The notes beneath the pieces are model-generated. The model worked only from the letters and a program-made list of their open reading frames with translations, was not told where the DNA came from and did not search any database. Positions 46,922 through 57,472 of a stretch of DNA of 64,000 bases are shown here, piece after piece. The position numbers were made by a program, and so were the translations under genes. Numbering within the stretch: the first letter of the stretch is position 1; every line of letters starts with the position of its first letter. Source of the stretch: Prototheca cutis (taxonomy: Eukaryota > Chlorophyta > Trebouxiophyceae > Chlorellales > Chlorellaceae); NCBI GenBank assembly GCA_002897115.2, contig BCIH01000009.1, forward strand, positions 457,580 through 521,579, in the 5' to 3' direction.

Positions 46922-49900
46922 ATGGGCAGGCCCCGCAGGGCGTCGGCAGGTGAGCCCAGCCGCGCAGAGCAGCCTGGAAAATCGCGGACGAAATCGGCCA
47001 GCACCGAGTCTCCTCGATTTGAAAGATTAGAGGATTATGACCTGAGCCTGAGCAGCTTCGAGGTGCCCTGCACCCCCGCGGCGACCACCAACACCATACC
47101 GTGCCTGCCGGAGGTGAGGGTGGGGGGCGGCCAGCCTGAGGGAACGCCAGCCTGATGACGCCGCGCCGCGCACGCCATTGAGCATGTGCTGTTTTCCCGC
47201 GCAGGAGGCAGTGGGCCGCTCCATCCACGTGCTCTACTCCAGCAAGCAGGGCGGGGAGGAGGTGTGCACCTTTTACAAGGGCACCATCCGCGCCTACCAC
47301 CCCGAAGGGCTGGAACACACTATTGTGTTCCTGGACGGGGAACGCAGCAAGTTTGACCTGCGAGGTGATACCGTGGTCTGGGGCCCAGGAGTCCTCACAA
47401 ACCAAGGCGCCGACTGGCCCGAAGAACGCCCCGAGACAGCTGTCCCTGCCGCTGGTACAGCCTCTGGTGCCACGCATCGCAGGAAGCGCAGGGCCACTGA
47501 GGCTGCCATGGGCACCCCGGCCGCCGCAACGCCAGACACGGGCGTGACGCCTGGTGTCCGGAGTGCGCGGTTATCGCGGCGCGGCAGCAGCGACACGATC
47601 ACGCCGGCGGCGTCGGCAGTCATTGATGCCACGCTGGAGCCGGCCCATCCCTTGTCGGCGGCAGGCGTGGGACGGCGGTCGTTACGGACACAGGGCAACG
47701 ATGCCGAACTTGCTGCTGTGCCCGACCGCGTTGCTCCGCCTACCACCCGTGCTGGTGGTGATGATGTGAGGACCAGTGCGGAGGCGCCGGCAGTGGAACC
47801 CGGTGCGGTGACGGCTGACCAGGCCGCAGACCGAGGGCCGGTGGATGGTGGGGCCGCTGCCACTGGTAGCAGTGGTGCCGGTGCTGCAGAGGAGGCTGTG
47901 CATGAACAGGAGCAGCTGGCGCAACATAATGAACCCGTGGAGGAAGGAGGACGACCCCCGCAGATTGTTGAGAACGATGCAGCAGCGAGCATGCCCAGCA
48001 CAGACGCCCAAGCCCCAGCGCAGCCATCAGCCATGGATGTGGAGAGCAGTGTCCCGGAGGAAGCCCTGCCGGCGCAGCCAGTCATTCCTGCCAAGGTGAG
48101 GGCAGAGGCCGAACCCGAGGAGGGAGCAGAGGCAAAGCCTGAGGAGCCAGTGAAGAGCCCCGAGCGCCCCGGCGTGCCAGAGTCCGCACCAGCTCCGAAA
48201 CCAGCGTTGATCGAAGAAGCCGTCGACATGACGCGGGGGGACACGGAGGCAGCAGAAGCCGACACGAAAGTGGAAGCTCTTGCCAAGGTGATGACGTCCG
48301 AGGAGACCAGCAAGGCAGAACAGGCCGCTGCTCAAGTCCCAATGACAACCGACATCAACATGACAGAGCAACCGAAAGCAGGGATCGCCCGTTCGCCGGA
48401 CGTCAGACGGGTGCGACCTGTGCCGTCGGAGCCCATACCCGTGGCTCGTGAGCAGGGGAGTTTGGTGCGGGCAACGTCCCCGGTGCGGGCTGCGACCACA
48501 ACTCCAGCCCCGGTTCCAGCGACCACCCCGGCAGCTGCAGGCGGGTCCGCATCCGCGGGCACGGGGCTTCGCTCCATGGCGGCAAAGCAGCGGGAAAGAC
48601 TGGACACCACGGTGTCCCCCCGGACGCCCAGCGATCAAGGCGCCAAGCAGGGCACATGTATGTCGTGGCAAAGCGTACATGCAGTGGTGTTGTGGGATTG
48701 ATGAAGGGGACGTGCAACAACAACAAGCGCTGGCCGGCGTCGTCCAAACCTATCCTTTGCTTTCCGCCGCACACATGCAAGCGGCATGGCCGGCATTCAC
48801 CCTCAGTCCAGCCTACCCAAACTCACCACCTCCGGCCCAAAAAACCATGTGCAGATCTGCAGGGCCTGCAGGACCGGCTGGATGCGCTGGCGGGACAGCT
48901 GTTCCCTGGCCTGGACCGCCTGGATCGGTGTGTGGGTGAACTTCGGTCGGTGGTTTCTGAGCTGGCGGCGGCACGGGTGGGTCGGGCCGAACTGCAGGCC
49001 GCAGGCGGCCTGGCCCGTAGTGCCAACCGCTGCACCAAATCTGCTGCTCGGGCGCTGGGCGCAGGGGAGGGCGCACTGGCACGCCTGCATGACGGCATGC
49101 TGGCCCTGGCACGAGAGTCCCGGGCCCTGGTCAATGCCTGGCGAACCGAAGCTGGTGCCCCACTGCTACAGCGTGACCCCGAGCTCGAACGGCGGCCAGC
49201 ACTGAGAGACATGGTTGTTGCCACTGAACGTCGCGAGCCAGGGGGTGCTGGCACCAGTACACCTGCAAGTACGACGGCCGCCGCTGCGAGTACGCCCACC
49301 GCCGCTGCGACACCTACGACATCTGCAACACCGACGACTCGACAGACAACCAAGCGGGGGCCTGTGACTCCAGGTGAGGACACGCGGCCTGCCAAGGCGC
49401 CCCGTCATGACGCCGGGCCGCTGGCCGGGCTTCCCAGCACGGGATCGGCGATGCGGGACGAGGCAGTGGCAGTGCTGGCTTATGCCCTTGCCCCGACCGC
49501 TACGCCTCTGGCACTGGCTGCGGCACTGGAGCAGCAGCTCCACGCCGACAGCCGGGCCAGGGTTCCCAGTGGCAATGACGGTGCTGCCGCTGCAGAGAAT
49601 GCGTATCTCCATGCACTGCGCACGCTGTGGGACGCATTGTCCCCCCAGGTACAGATTGACGTTTGTACAATGCTCCCTTTCTTTGTGTGTATTTTTTTGG
49701 GGGGGGGGGGGGATTTATGTGTGCTTTTTTTGTGTGCTTGGTCAACCAGGAGACCCTGGAATTTCTGGGTTTGGGGTCCGGCTACTCCCCGGTGCGTTCT
49801 GGCTCCAGCGACTCCGGACCATGCCCCTGGTGTGCAGCCGACCACCACCAACCGACCCCCCGTCGACGATGCAGAGTCTTGGGCACAGGCCGTTGGTGGC

Positions 49901-50090
49901 GCATGCGTTGTACCAGGGGGTGCTGAAGCCGGCGCAGGTCGTGCGGGCGAGCGCCAAGGAGCTGGAAGCTGCCGAGCAGGCTACGCTTCGCCTGCTCACG
50001 GGCGGGGCCAATGGCCCTGTGTCCGCGTCCCATGCCAACGGCATGGCCGATGATCGCGACCAGAACGATGCCATGGACATCCAAGCATGA
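46922..50090 (+). CDS. Tudor-like domain protein with long low-complexity region
   Basis: A putative chromatin-associated protein. Four exons (46922-47113, 47205-48657, 48855-49648, 49809-50090) join in phase to 906 residues. Near residues 66-125 the segment GRSIHVLYSSKQGGEEVCTF, YKGTIRAYHP and IVFLDGERSKFDLRGDTVVW has the pattern of a Tudor domain (like the PDS5 type). About 400 residues of acidic Ala/Glu/Pro/Thr-rich sequence follow. A helical, coiled-coil-like region (LQGLQDRLDALAGQLFPGLD, ELRSVVSELAAARVGRAELQ) comes next, then a Thr/Ala tract with TKRGPVTPGEDTRPAKAPRH, a possible nuclear signal. The last exon encodes LKPAQVVRASAKELEAAEQ. The final acceptor at 49808 was chosen because it is the one that keeps frame. 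The family name remains open. Confidence 0.7.
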
Positions 50091-50127
50091 TCCATGTGCT
50101 TTCATGCGTTTTCGGTCAACCCTAGGC

Positions 50128-50143
50128 TGTAACGCAATTGTAA
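50128..50143 (+). terminator. Two overlapping-range TGTAA poly(A) signals
   Basis: TGTAA occurs at 50128 and again at 50139, 38 and 49 bases after the Tudor-like gene stop codon, and just before the MITE copy. Confidence 0.5.
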
Positions 50144-50177
50144 TGCATTCGGGGTCTATGCAGCATGATGCATGCTC

Positions 50178-50539
50178 TACAGCGCAGGGCAAAAATGATG
50201 AAACCTTCTCGAGACTGATCGACTCCCATCTGCACAGCAAGGGCATACTTACCAAACAGAATGCCTGTTTGACCACATTCCCTGGCCACGTCGCTCAGAG
50301 GATGGGTTGGGTTCCTTCTTGATAGCAGGGCAGGTCGTGCAAGGAGGTGTTAGAAGGTCCCGGAAATTGACCCTGGCACGGCAATTGCCACACCTTGGTG
50401 GTCCATCATTGAGGTGCTCCACCTTCCTATTGCCCTGCAGAGTGAAATTTTTCGGCCATCAGTGATGCCCAGCAACCCCCGGGGTGATGTGACGCTGTTG
50501 CTGGCTGAGCTGGTTGCATTATTTTTGCCCTGCGCGGTA
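50178..50539 (+). mobile_element. MITE-like element, short copy with clear inverted ends
   Basis: The left end reads GCGCAGGGCAAAAATGATG (50182-50200). The right end is its inverse, CATTATTTTTGCCCTGCGC, with one mismatch in 19. A TA on each outer side (50178-50179 and 50538-50539) could be the target duplication of a Tc1/mariner- or PIF-like family. The inside matches two separated blocks of the longer copy at 574-1267, in opposite orientation. No transposase ORF is present. It sits just after the Tudor-like gene. Confidence 0.75.
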
Positions 50540-50761
50540 TGCTTTCCCATCCATGGAGCAACCCCTCGATGCATCTTGCACAGCTATTCACATGGCATGC
50601 AAGCACATATGTGTGACGCGATGCTAGGAAATCGTATTCTCTCTCTCATGCAGGCGATGGGTGGGACAGTGTCCACGAGCGACACCCATCCGGCACATAC
50701 AGCAGCCGGGCAGCCAAGGGGAACATCACAAGCGGGCTTTCAGCTCCAATGCTCCAGCTTG

Positions 50762-51178
50762 TCAGGCCTTACAGCACTTGCAATTCTGCTCAGGAATGGA
50801 GGAGGAGATTAGCATTTTCAATGCCTTATCGTCGGCCAGCTAGCTCACTCGTTTTCTGGTCTGGCGGACGAGGCCTTCTCTCGGGTCTTACCTTGCAGTC
50901 GCACTCGCCCTTGGTGCAGCTGCACCCATCCTTGCACCTGTGCCGAGACCGAAAAAAGAATGCCACATTGAGTATCGCCGTGATCGCACTTTTATCGATG
51001 CCCTCCATCACGGATCACCGTTCCCCCGACCAAACTCGGCAAGGGCTCGGCCCCGGTTTCGGCTGAAGCCGCGACGCCCGACTTACTTGTCGCACTTGCC
51101 GCAGCAGGTGCAGCCCTGCTCACACGTGCAGTTCTCACCGCACGCGCAGCCGTTCTTGCACTTTGGGCAGTCAACCAT
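50762..51178 (-). CDS. Metallothionein, 53 residues in three exons
   Basis: A small cysteine-rich protein that binds Cu, Zn or Cd in metal-thiolate clusters. Exons 51087-51178, 50892-50937 and 50762-50785 join in phase with standard GT-AG sites. The protein starts MVDCPKCKNGCACGENCTC, continues EQGCTCCGKCDK, CKDGCSCTKGECDCK, and ends NCKCCKA. It has 18 Cys in 53 residues, mostly CxC and CxxC pairs with two CC pairs, and no aromatic residue or His, typical of the class. Each exon encodes one Cys-rich block, and the last codes for only seven residues plus stop. The alternation of Lys with Cys is usual. Whether it prefers Cu or Cd cannot be told. Confidence 0.93.
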
Positions 51179-51301
51179 GGTGTCGTGCTTCTGTCCTGCG
51201 GTACCGGCGCGGCCAGGGATGTTTAACCATCGCCGACACGAGAGCCTTGTTCCCAATCCCCTAAACCTCATCGAACCTTGAGTATATGACGCCGGTTTGT
51301 G

Positions 51302-51307
51302 TTTATA
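51302..51307 (-). promoter_or_regulatory. Possible TATA box of the metallothionein gene
   Basis: On the minus strand TATAAA lies about 125 bases upstream of the start ATG. A GGTACC, containing the GTAC core of algal copper-response elements, lies near 51199-51204. Both motifs are short and could be chance. Confidence 0.3.
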
Positions 51308-51534
51308 CAAGTGATTAATGCAGGCACTGGGCGTACAAGGGCCTTATTTGTGTATCGGGCCCTGTCCACCCGAGCGGGAAAGGTACGCCTCGTCACCCCG
51401 GAAGGTGCTGCGTGGCTTCGCCAGCGTCAGACACCTACCGCACGCGCACGCAACCGCGGGAAGGCATCTGAGGGCTAGGGCAAAGGGAACGCATTTCCGT
51501 AGGCTACAGCAAACAGCACGGGAAACCCCTGTCT

Positions 51535-51810
51535 TTATCCGGTCATGATGATGGGCATCCGTGACTTGCTCTGCCGCGAAGAAGGCGGCCGCAGCAGGCT
51601 TGCCTTGGCCTGGCCTGCCAAGCTGCTGCTGCTCCTGCTATTGGCCGAACTCCTCACCCGAATCGTTGTCTGCAAGGATGGATGGATGGTAGCTGGAAAT
51701 GCAGGGTGACATGGTTTACAGAAAAGCCACACATTTATGAGGGTAATTCCTCAGCCGTCGGGCGGAGACCTCGGGTGGTTCAGGTCCGTGTGTCGACAGC
51801 TTCCCCCCCC

Positions 51811-51841
<31 letters not shown>

Positions 51842-54169
51842 CAAGCGGCACCTTTTTGTGAGGCTTGGGCGCGGCACTGCGTTGGGCATGGCGAGCCTGG
51901 AACGCCCGCTCCGCCTTGTGCAGCCGGACCGTGATGGCAGCCTTGGTACCCAGAGTCTTCTCCGCCACCACACGAGCCCTGGGGGTGGGTGGAGCACGGT
52001 GAGAACATCGCCTGCGTCAACAACTCCCCGTTGTCAAGCCCACCCCCCAAAAAGAAGGAGAGAAAACATTCAGACCAAAACCGCCTCACACCTGGCCAGG
52101 GCCACACGGGCATGCTCGAGGGCGCCCAGGCGTTCGTGTGCCAGGGCACCGTTGTGGTACGCCATGGCCAGCACGGTGCAGGCGCTGCGTGTCGTGGCGT
52201 GTCGGTCTGCCACCATGCGAGCCGCCAGCGCGGTCACGCCCTCGCTGAAGCTGGCGGGAAGGGGGACAAACAACTCCCTCTGGAGCAGCGTGGTCGCCCG
52301 CTCTGCGTGCCCCACCGCCTGAACGACGAGGGGAGCGGAGTGGGGGCTCTGGGTACATAGAGATTTGCACCAAGCATGTGGTGGTGGTGGACACATGGAT
52401 GCGGGGACCCTAACCTCAGCTGCTGTTGTGTGCTTGCCCCATTACCACTGCCACAGATCAGAAACGACAAAGCAATAACAATCAACACCAATAACAGCGT
52501 GCCTCTTTGCAACGTTTGAGGGAGGAGTAGGCGGCGCAGACATTCAGGTGCGTGGATGCCAGTTCCTGGGCCCGTCCACCGCCCACCTGGCGCTTGCCCA
52601 GCGCCAGCGCCCGTCCAAAGTAGTGCAGCGCGTCGTGCGGCAAGTTGCGCCGTCTGAGCAGGCAGCCGAAGTTGTTGTAGGTCGCGCAGCGCAGCCGGTC
52701 CCTGGCTGCGGAGTCCGGGGCGTCCCCGCTCCACCGCGGTGCATCGTCCAGAAGGCTCTCCGCCTGCCGGGCTGGCGGGGCGTGTGCTTTGCGCAGGTGT
52801 CTCGTGTGCAAATATGATCGGGAGCTCCTCGTGCGATTTCCCAAAGGAACACGGTGTGCGTGTGCGCCGATCCTCATAAACATTACCTGTCTCCTGCACG
52901 CATGACCCTGAGAAAAACCGAGACGACCCACCCACCTTTCGGAGCATGGCAACCGACTCTTCAAACTTCCGTGCGTCCATAAGCTTCACCCCCATCGCGT
53001 TGTAGAGGCCCACCAAATGCGCCGTCCGATCTGCAGGTGGTAACGGTGGTGTGGGGGGGGCCCCAGTGCTGGACGGTTGATGCCTGAGGCGGGCAGGCCT
53101 GAAACACTGCCCTGAACCCTCTCCCACAGCAGCAGAATCCACACACCATCGCCAACCCCAGGCCTCACCAGCCTCGTTGTCAATGCTGCCCGGCTCGGAC
53201 GACGTGGCGGGCGCGCCTTCCGCGCCGGGCGGCATGCCATCCCCAATCTCCAGCTGGGTCAGCGTTCGCGCAAGTTCGTCAAGCTCACTCGCAAGCTCCT
53301 CCTCTGTCATCGCATCTGCATTGCGCCCGTGTGGTGTTTCGGGAGTTGTCATTGGGATCACCCCAGCAAGGAATGACGCTGCGTTCCCTTGGACGGCGGA
53401 TGGGAAGCGGGACTACCCACCACAAGTGCTCCATGGTCCCCCCACGCCCAACATGCACGGGCCACCGCCAATCCAGGAAAAAGAACGCGCCTGAGACGAC
53501 AGACATGGCGTCCTCGCGGTCGGGGTCTTCGCCGGGACACAGGTACACCAGGCTGGCCAGATCCTCCAGACCCAGACCGGGCCGGTCATGGCCGGAGCTC
53601 AGACTGTCTTCTGCAAGGGTTTGATGCTTGTCGGCCGGTGCAGGCTCTGACGCCGTTGCATCATCCGATTCATGCCCGGTGAGGTGTGCACTGGCGTCAT
53701 CCGATTCATGCCCTGCATGCATACAGGCATCGTCTGACTCATGCCCGGGCTGCGCAAAGGGATCATCGGATTCGTGCCCGGCGTGCCCGCTGCATGTCTC
53801 GTCGCAGGCAGGCTCTTCCCGGCCAGGGCTGGCTTTGTCTTCGGTCTGCCATGCCTGCAGCTCGCCCTGGTCTGGCAGGAAGCTGTACTTGGCATCGTCT
53901 GGGTGAGTACTGCTGCAATCAAGCCGATCCGCAGCGGAACCTGTCCGCTCCTCCGATCCCGAGCCTACAGCCGCGGGTCTCTCCGCGGACTCTGGCTCAT
54001 GCCGCGCCATGGAGGTCAGGCTCGGCGCAGACACGGGGCGGGGCGGGAGAGGGGAACGCAGGGAAGCCGGCACCACTTGCTTTGAGGCGGTGTCGAGGCC
54101 ACCAAAGCCCGTGCCCACGCCTGGCTTCGCCGGAGGCGGATGCAGGGCGTTCTTCAACTTCTTCAACAT
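51535..54169 (-). CDS. TPR-repeat protein with acidic GHESDD repeats
   Basis: This scaffold-type protein has no assigned pathway. The first exon (53491-54169) encodes MLKKLKNALHPPPAKPG, a Ser/Pro-rich stretch and an imperfect repeat of GHESDD. Exon 2 (53169-53315) carries the coiled-coil-like TEEELASELDELARTLTQLE. Later exons encode TPR-like helices: HLVGLYNAMGVKLMDARKFE, CATYNNFGCLLRRRNLPHDA, and THLNVCAAYSSLKR. A further helical block follows (AVGHAERATTLLQRELFVPL, MAYHNGALAHERLGALEHAR). The tail is basic and Ser-rich (RVRSSANSRSSSSL). The layout recalls kinesin-light-chain-like TPR proteins. Exon 1 to 2 uses a GC-type donor (TCTCAG|GCGCGT), which is less certain. Phases were verified for the first three joins and the last. 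Confidence 0.72.
51812..51840 (+). repeat. (CA)n microsatellite in an intron of the TPR gene
   Basis: Fourteen CA units; on the coding strand the GT tract lies just after the donor of the last intron. Confidence 0.9.
53640..53800 (-). repeat. Coding tandem repeat GHESDD, four copies
   Basis: Within exon 1 of the TPR gene, GHESDD recurs four times at intervals of about 13-15 codons (AGHESDDPFAQ, PGHESDDACMH, AGHESDDASAHLT, GHESDDATAS). The copies have diverged at the DNA level. Confidence 0.85.
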
Positions 54170-54874
54170 TGCAATGGACGGCTGCGAATACCGACCAGGT
54201 CTACGGTGCCATCGAAGTCACGGTCGAGACTCTCCAGCGCCGGCGGGACAACCAAGTCCGACCGACCCACCACAGACCTCGCCACAGGAAAGCTCGAGGC
54301 TCCGACTATGGAACGGAACCGAATTCGAGGCCAGGCAAGTCTTTACATCTCATGCAAACGGCCTGCCCAGGGTTCGACAGTGTCCTTGCCCGCTTCAAAA
54401 TCCCATGCGAGCATCTTTGCTGGTGGGGTGTTGATGCTCGGTGACACCGACCGACGGAACCTCTGGCGGCGGTACCGATGGCTTGGCCCCCTTGCAGTCT
54501 ACAATGACAGAGGCCAGCAGTATACAGGAAGAAGCGGCACGGAGTGATTCCATGGTCCAGCATTGCTCAGCCGTGCACAGCCGGTGCATTGTTCACCACT
54601 GGACGTTGTCGTAGCACCTCGTCCAGTCACGTCATTGCATGGGTTTGTGGGGTGGGGGTGCGCTCTTGGCACGTCAAAATTGCACGAAAGGAAATAAATC
54701 ACGCCCATAATGCACAGGTAGATAGCAAGGATCAAGCGGGGCAAGTTCTGGCGGCAGTCAACGGCACCGGGGTCTAAACATAGCGCCCAGTGCCTCTGCA
54801 GCAGGACACAAAACAAGCGCGGCAAGTCTTGGGTTGTCGCAGGCACGATGAGCGCGGCTGGGATCCCTCCGGCC
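54170..54874. other. Intergenic region
   Basis: The spacer of about 700 bases lies between the PIG-S-like gene stop and the TPR gene start (both minus). No gene or repeat was identified. Confidence 0.5.
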
Positions 54875-55143
54875 TCAGGCTTTCCCACACTGGGGCAGCC
54901 TACAAATGTACACAATGGGAATCGCACTCGCCAGCGAGAGGACCAACGCCATCGAAAAGGCCATCCACCTGTGAGTGGGGGGTTGCTTGGGAGGGAGTTG
55001 GAACGTGGGCCTTGGAAGGGGGCTTTGCTTGCCAGGATGGGTAGATGCTGCGGCTGCAGCACACCAATCGGTGTCTGGAGTCCCCTCCTCCTCAACCCCC
55101 CCCAACACACACACACCATGCAGCTCCTTCCCACCCCCAAGTC

Positions 55144-55193
<50 letters not shown>

Positions 55194-56581
55194 ACACCGG
55201 CTCACCAGAGATCCATGCACTCATCTTCCGAGAGCGTCATCGCCTCGCACAGCGCTTCTGCTGCGGCAGTTAGACCCAGGTTGAACACCCAGGGTGCAGC
55301 CATGCCCAGGATCAAAGGGCACGCAATGCAAAACCAGATAGGTGGCGCTGAGGCAAGCATGACTCCCGTCAACGCCGCGGCACCTGCCTTGCCAAAGTGA
55401 CCAGCCAGTGCCTCGGCGCTCCGGATTGTCTGCGGTGGAGGGTGGGGTTGGGGTGGTTGTCGCACTCTTGATGCATGTTTAATGCTGACGGGGACTGGGG
55501 GCATGTACCCGGGCGTTTGCTGGCATCGGCACCAGCCCCACCCACCGCTCTTAGTGTCCTCAACCCCCGTGACCTTCTCCCGTACCTCTGCCGCTGCGGT
55601 GGGAAGCGCTTCCACGAGCCGCGCTGCAAAGGCAGACACCAGCGGGCCCAGTCCCGGCAGGCCATTTGCCCGCTGCAGGATGCGCTGGTCCAGCCACAGG
55701 TGTCCCGTGCTGACTTCCCAGACCGCGCATGGTCCCGGTGCATATGCCACGCATCCCGGCAATTCCACCGGCCGCAGACGGATGGGAAACATGGGCCGGC
55801 CCAGGGCGACTTCCAGCACGGCCATCGCTGCATTGACCCCGGCGGGCGCCAGCCCATCAGAACCCTCATCGTCCCCATCCACCGCAAACAGTGGCTGGTT
55901 TGCCTGACGTCTGCAGGTGGGGTGGAAGGCAAGGTGGAAAGATTGGCGGAATTGAGACGGTCTGCGCGCCATGCGAATGGGCCAGGGCATCCTTAGCATC
56001 CGGACAAATAAAATGCTGCCCAGATGATGCTACAAAAGCGAGAGTGTGCAGCTTTTTCTCTCCCTTACCTGGTGAGCGTCCCATTGCCAGGAACAATCAC
56101 GAGGAAGGAGGGAGGCCCAGCCGGGCCGACCCCCTCCGCAACCAGCTTCTCGGCATCGCCCTCCGAGACTGGGGAGTGGTGTCGGGAGGCGGGTTGGCCA
56201 GGATTGCCAGACCCCGCATTGGACAACACGCAAGCACATTATTTCACAATACTGGTGGAAACGGCTTCCATCGGCTGCACAGCACGTACCAAAGGTCGCA
56301 AATTTTGTGAGGGGGTCCCAGCCGAGGCTTGCCATAACGTCACCCGTCAGGCCATGGAGACTGATCTCCTGACCCACAGGCAGCTTCTCATGGTCAGAGT
56401 CCCGCAACACTCCCGCATATTCCTGCAAACTCCGAGTTCGCAATTGCAGCCATGCGCGCAGAGACGCGCACTCGCTGGAGGGAAAGAGCGCTGGCTGCCA
56501 CGCCGACTCTGAGGACAGGAGGATCCAGCAGGCAAGGAGGACCGTGCTCGCTACTGCAGAAAATCCTAGCCGTGATACCAT
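54875..56581 (-). CDS. Membrane protein, possibly PIG-S-like GPI transamidase subunit
   Basis: Five exons (56290-56581, 56069-56168, 55586-55910, 55206-55429, 54875-54968) join in phase to 344 residues. An N-terminal signal-anchor (VASTVLLACWILLSS) leads to a long luminal part (LFPSSECASLRAWLQLRTRS, PSFLVIVPGNGTLTRRQANQ, NAAMAVLEVALGRPMFPIRL, VWEVSTGHLWLDQRILQRAN). Hydrophobic segments follow (IWFCIACPLILGMAAPWVFN) and a final helix FSMALVLSLASAIPIVYI. One helix at each end with a lumenal middle is the topology of PIG-S, and WEV....L..QRIL plus the SAEALAGHF stretch recall it faintly. The protein is much shorter than PIG-S (about 550), so the name is a guess. Gene reality is well supported; function is not. 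Confidence 0.6.
55146..55193 (+). repeat. Poly-C run of about 48
   Basis: An uninterrupted C homopolymer lies in the last intron of the membrane protein gene (poly-G on its coding strand), ending a dozen bases beyond the donor at 55205. Its true length is uncertain. Confidence 0.9.
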
Positions 56582-56841
56582 GATGTCATGATGCGATTGC
56601 CGGGCAAGTGGCGACGCTCCTGTGGTTTGGTTGTGTCTTGGGGCGGCCTGCTCGACTTGTTTGACTGCTCCTGCTCCGCGAGTAGCATATGGGTTATGTG
56701 AGTCGCATGCGGGAGCCCAAGTCTTCCGGAAAACAACAGACCTGCCGAGCATGCATTCGGGCAGTGGGATGTCTTGATCGGATTGTAAGTTGTGCTCCTA
56801 CAGAATTATGGTGAAAGTGTGTCGCATTAAATATAGAAACC

Positions 56842-57472
56842 ATGCAAACAGGGTATCTGGCCTCCGCCCTGAGGCAGCTGGGCACTTCCCAGTCGAGGTG
56901 CGGGACTGGGCACGCCCATCCATGCGGCCACTGGTTTTGCAGTCGATGATCGCTATTTCATCTGTCAGAGTGGCTATTTTTATTGCAGGGGCCTGGCGGA
57001 ATTGATAAGAGCTGGCCGGAGCGCGGGGGAACTGGGTCCCCTTTCGCGATGCTTCAGCAGCCGACCGGGCAGCGAGACTGGCGCCGCAGCCGCCTTGCAG
57101 GCCGGCCCCTCCGACCAGGGCCCCAGCATCTCAGGCCATGAGGAAGCCCCTTCCACCTCTGGCAAGGCACAGGGCAGGAAGGACTTGGTCATGCTGTTCA
57201 CCTGCAACAAGTGCAGCACGAGGGCGGCCAAGGCCTTCTCCCGTGCAAGCTACGAGCGGGGCGTGGTCATTGTGGAGTGCCCCGGCTGCGAAGCACGGCA
57301 CCTCATCGCAGACCACCTGGGCTGGTTCGGGTCCAAGGGCAATGTGGAGGACTTTGCACGGGAGAGGGGCAATGTCGCAGTCCGAAAAACGGATGACGGC
57401 ACCATGGAACTCACGCCGGAGCAAGTCTTGGGCAAGGAACTTGCCGAAAGGGCGGGTCTAAGCATCGAATGA
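56842..57472 (+). CDS. Mitochondrial DNL-type zinc-finger protein (Zim17/HEP family)
   Basis: This family keeps mitochondrial Hsp70 soluble and aids protein import. Two exons (56842-56897 and 56989-57472) give 179 residues. The N terminus (MQTGYLASALRQLGTSQSR, then LSRCFSSRPGSE) looks like a mitochondrial presequence with a processing site near CFSS. A Ser/Gly-rich linker follows, then the zinc domain: FTCNKCSTRAAKAFSRASYE, VVIVECPGCEARHLIADHLG with WF. The two CxxC pairs are intact. The D-N-L signature is D-H-L here. The short first exon was missed by simple ORF calling; its donor (TCGAG|GTGCGG) gives the right phase. The gene is divergent from the neighbouring membrane-protein gene with 260 bases between starts. 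Confidence 0.9.

Noticed and set aside
47294..48680. Minus-strand ORFs opposite the Tudor-like gene
   Set aside because: Shadow frames in GC-rich low-complexity sequence with no family features.
49750..49808. The exon start after CAACCAG at 49749 for the last Tudor-like exon
   Set aside because: It puts the C-terminal region out of frame; the acceptor at 49808 keeps the frame to the stop at 50090.
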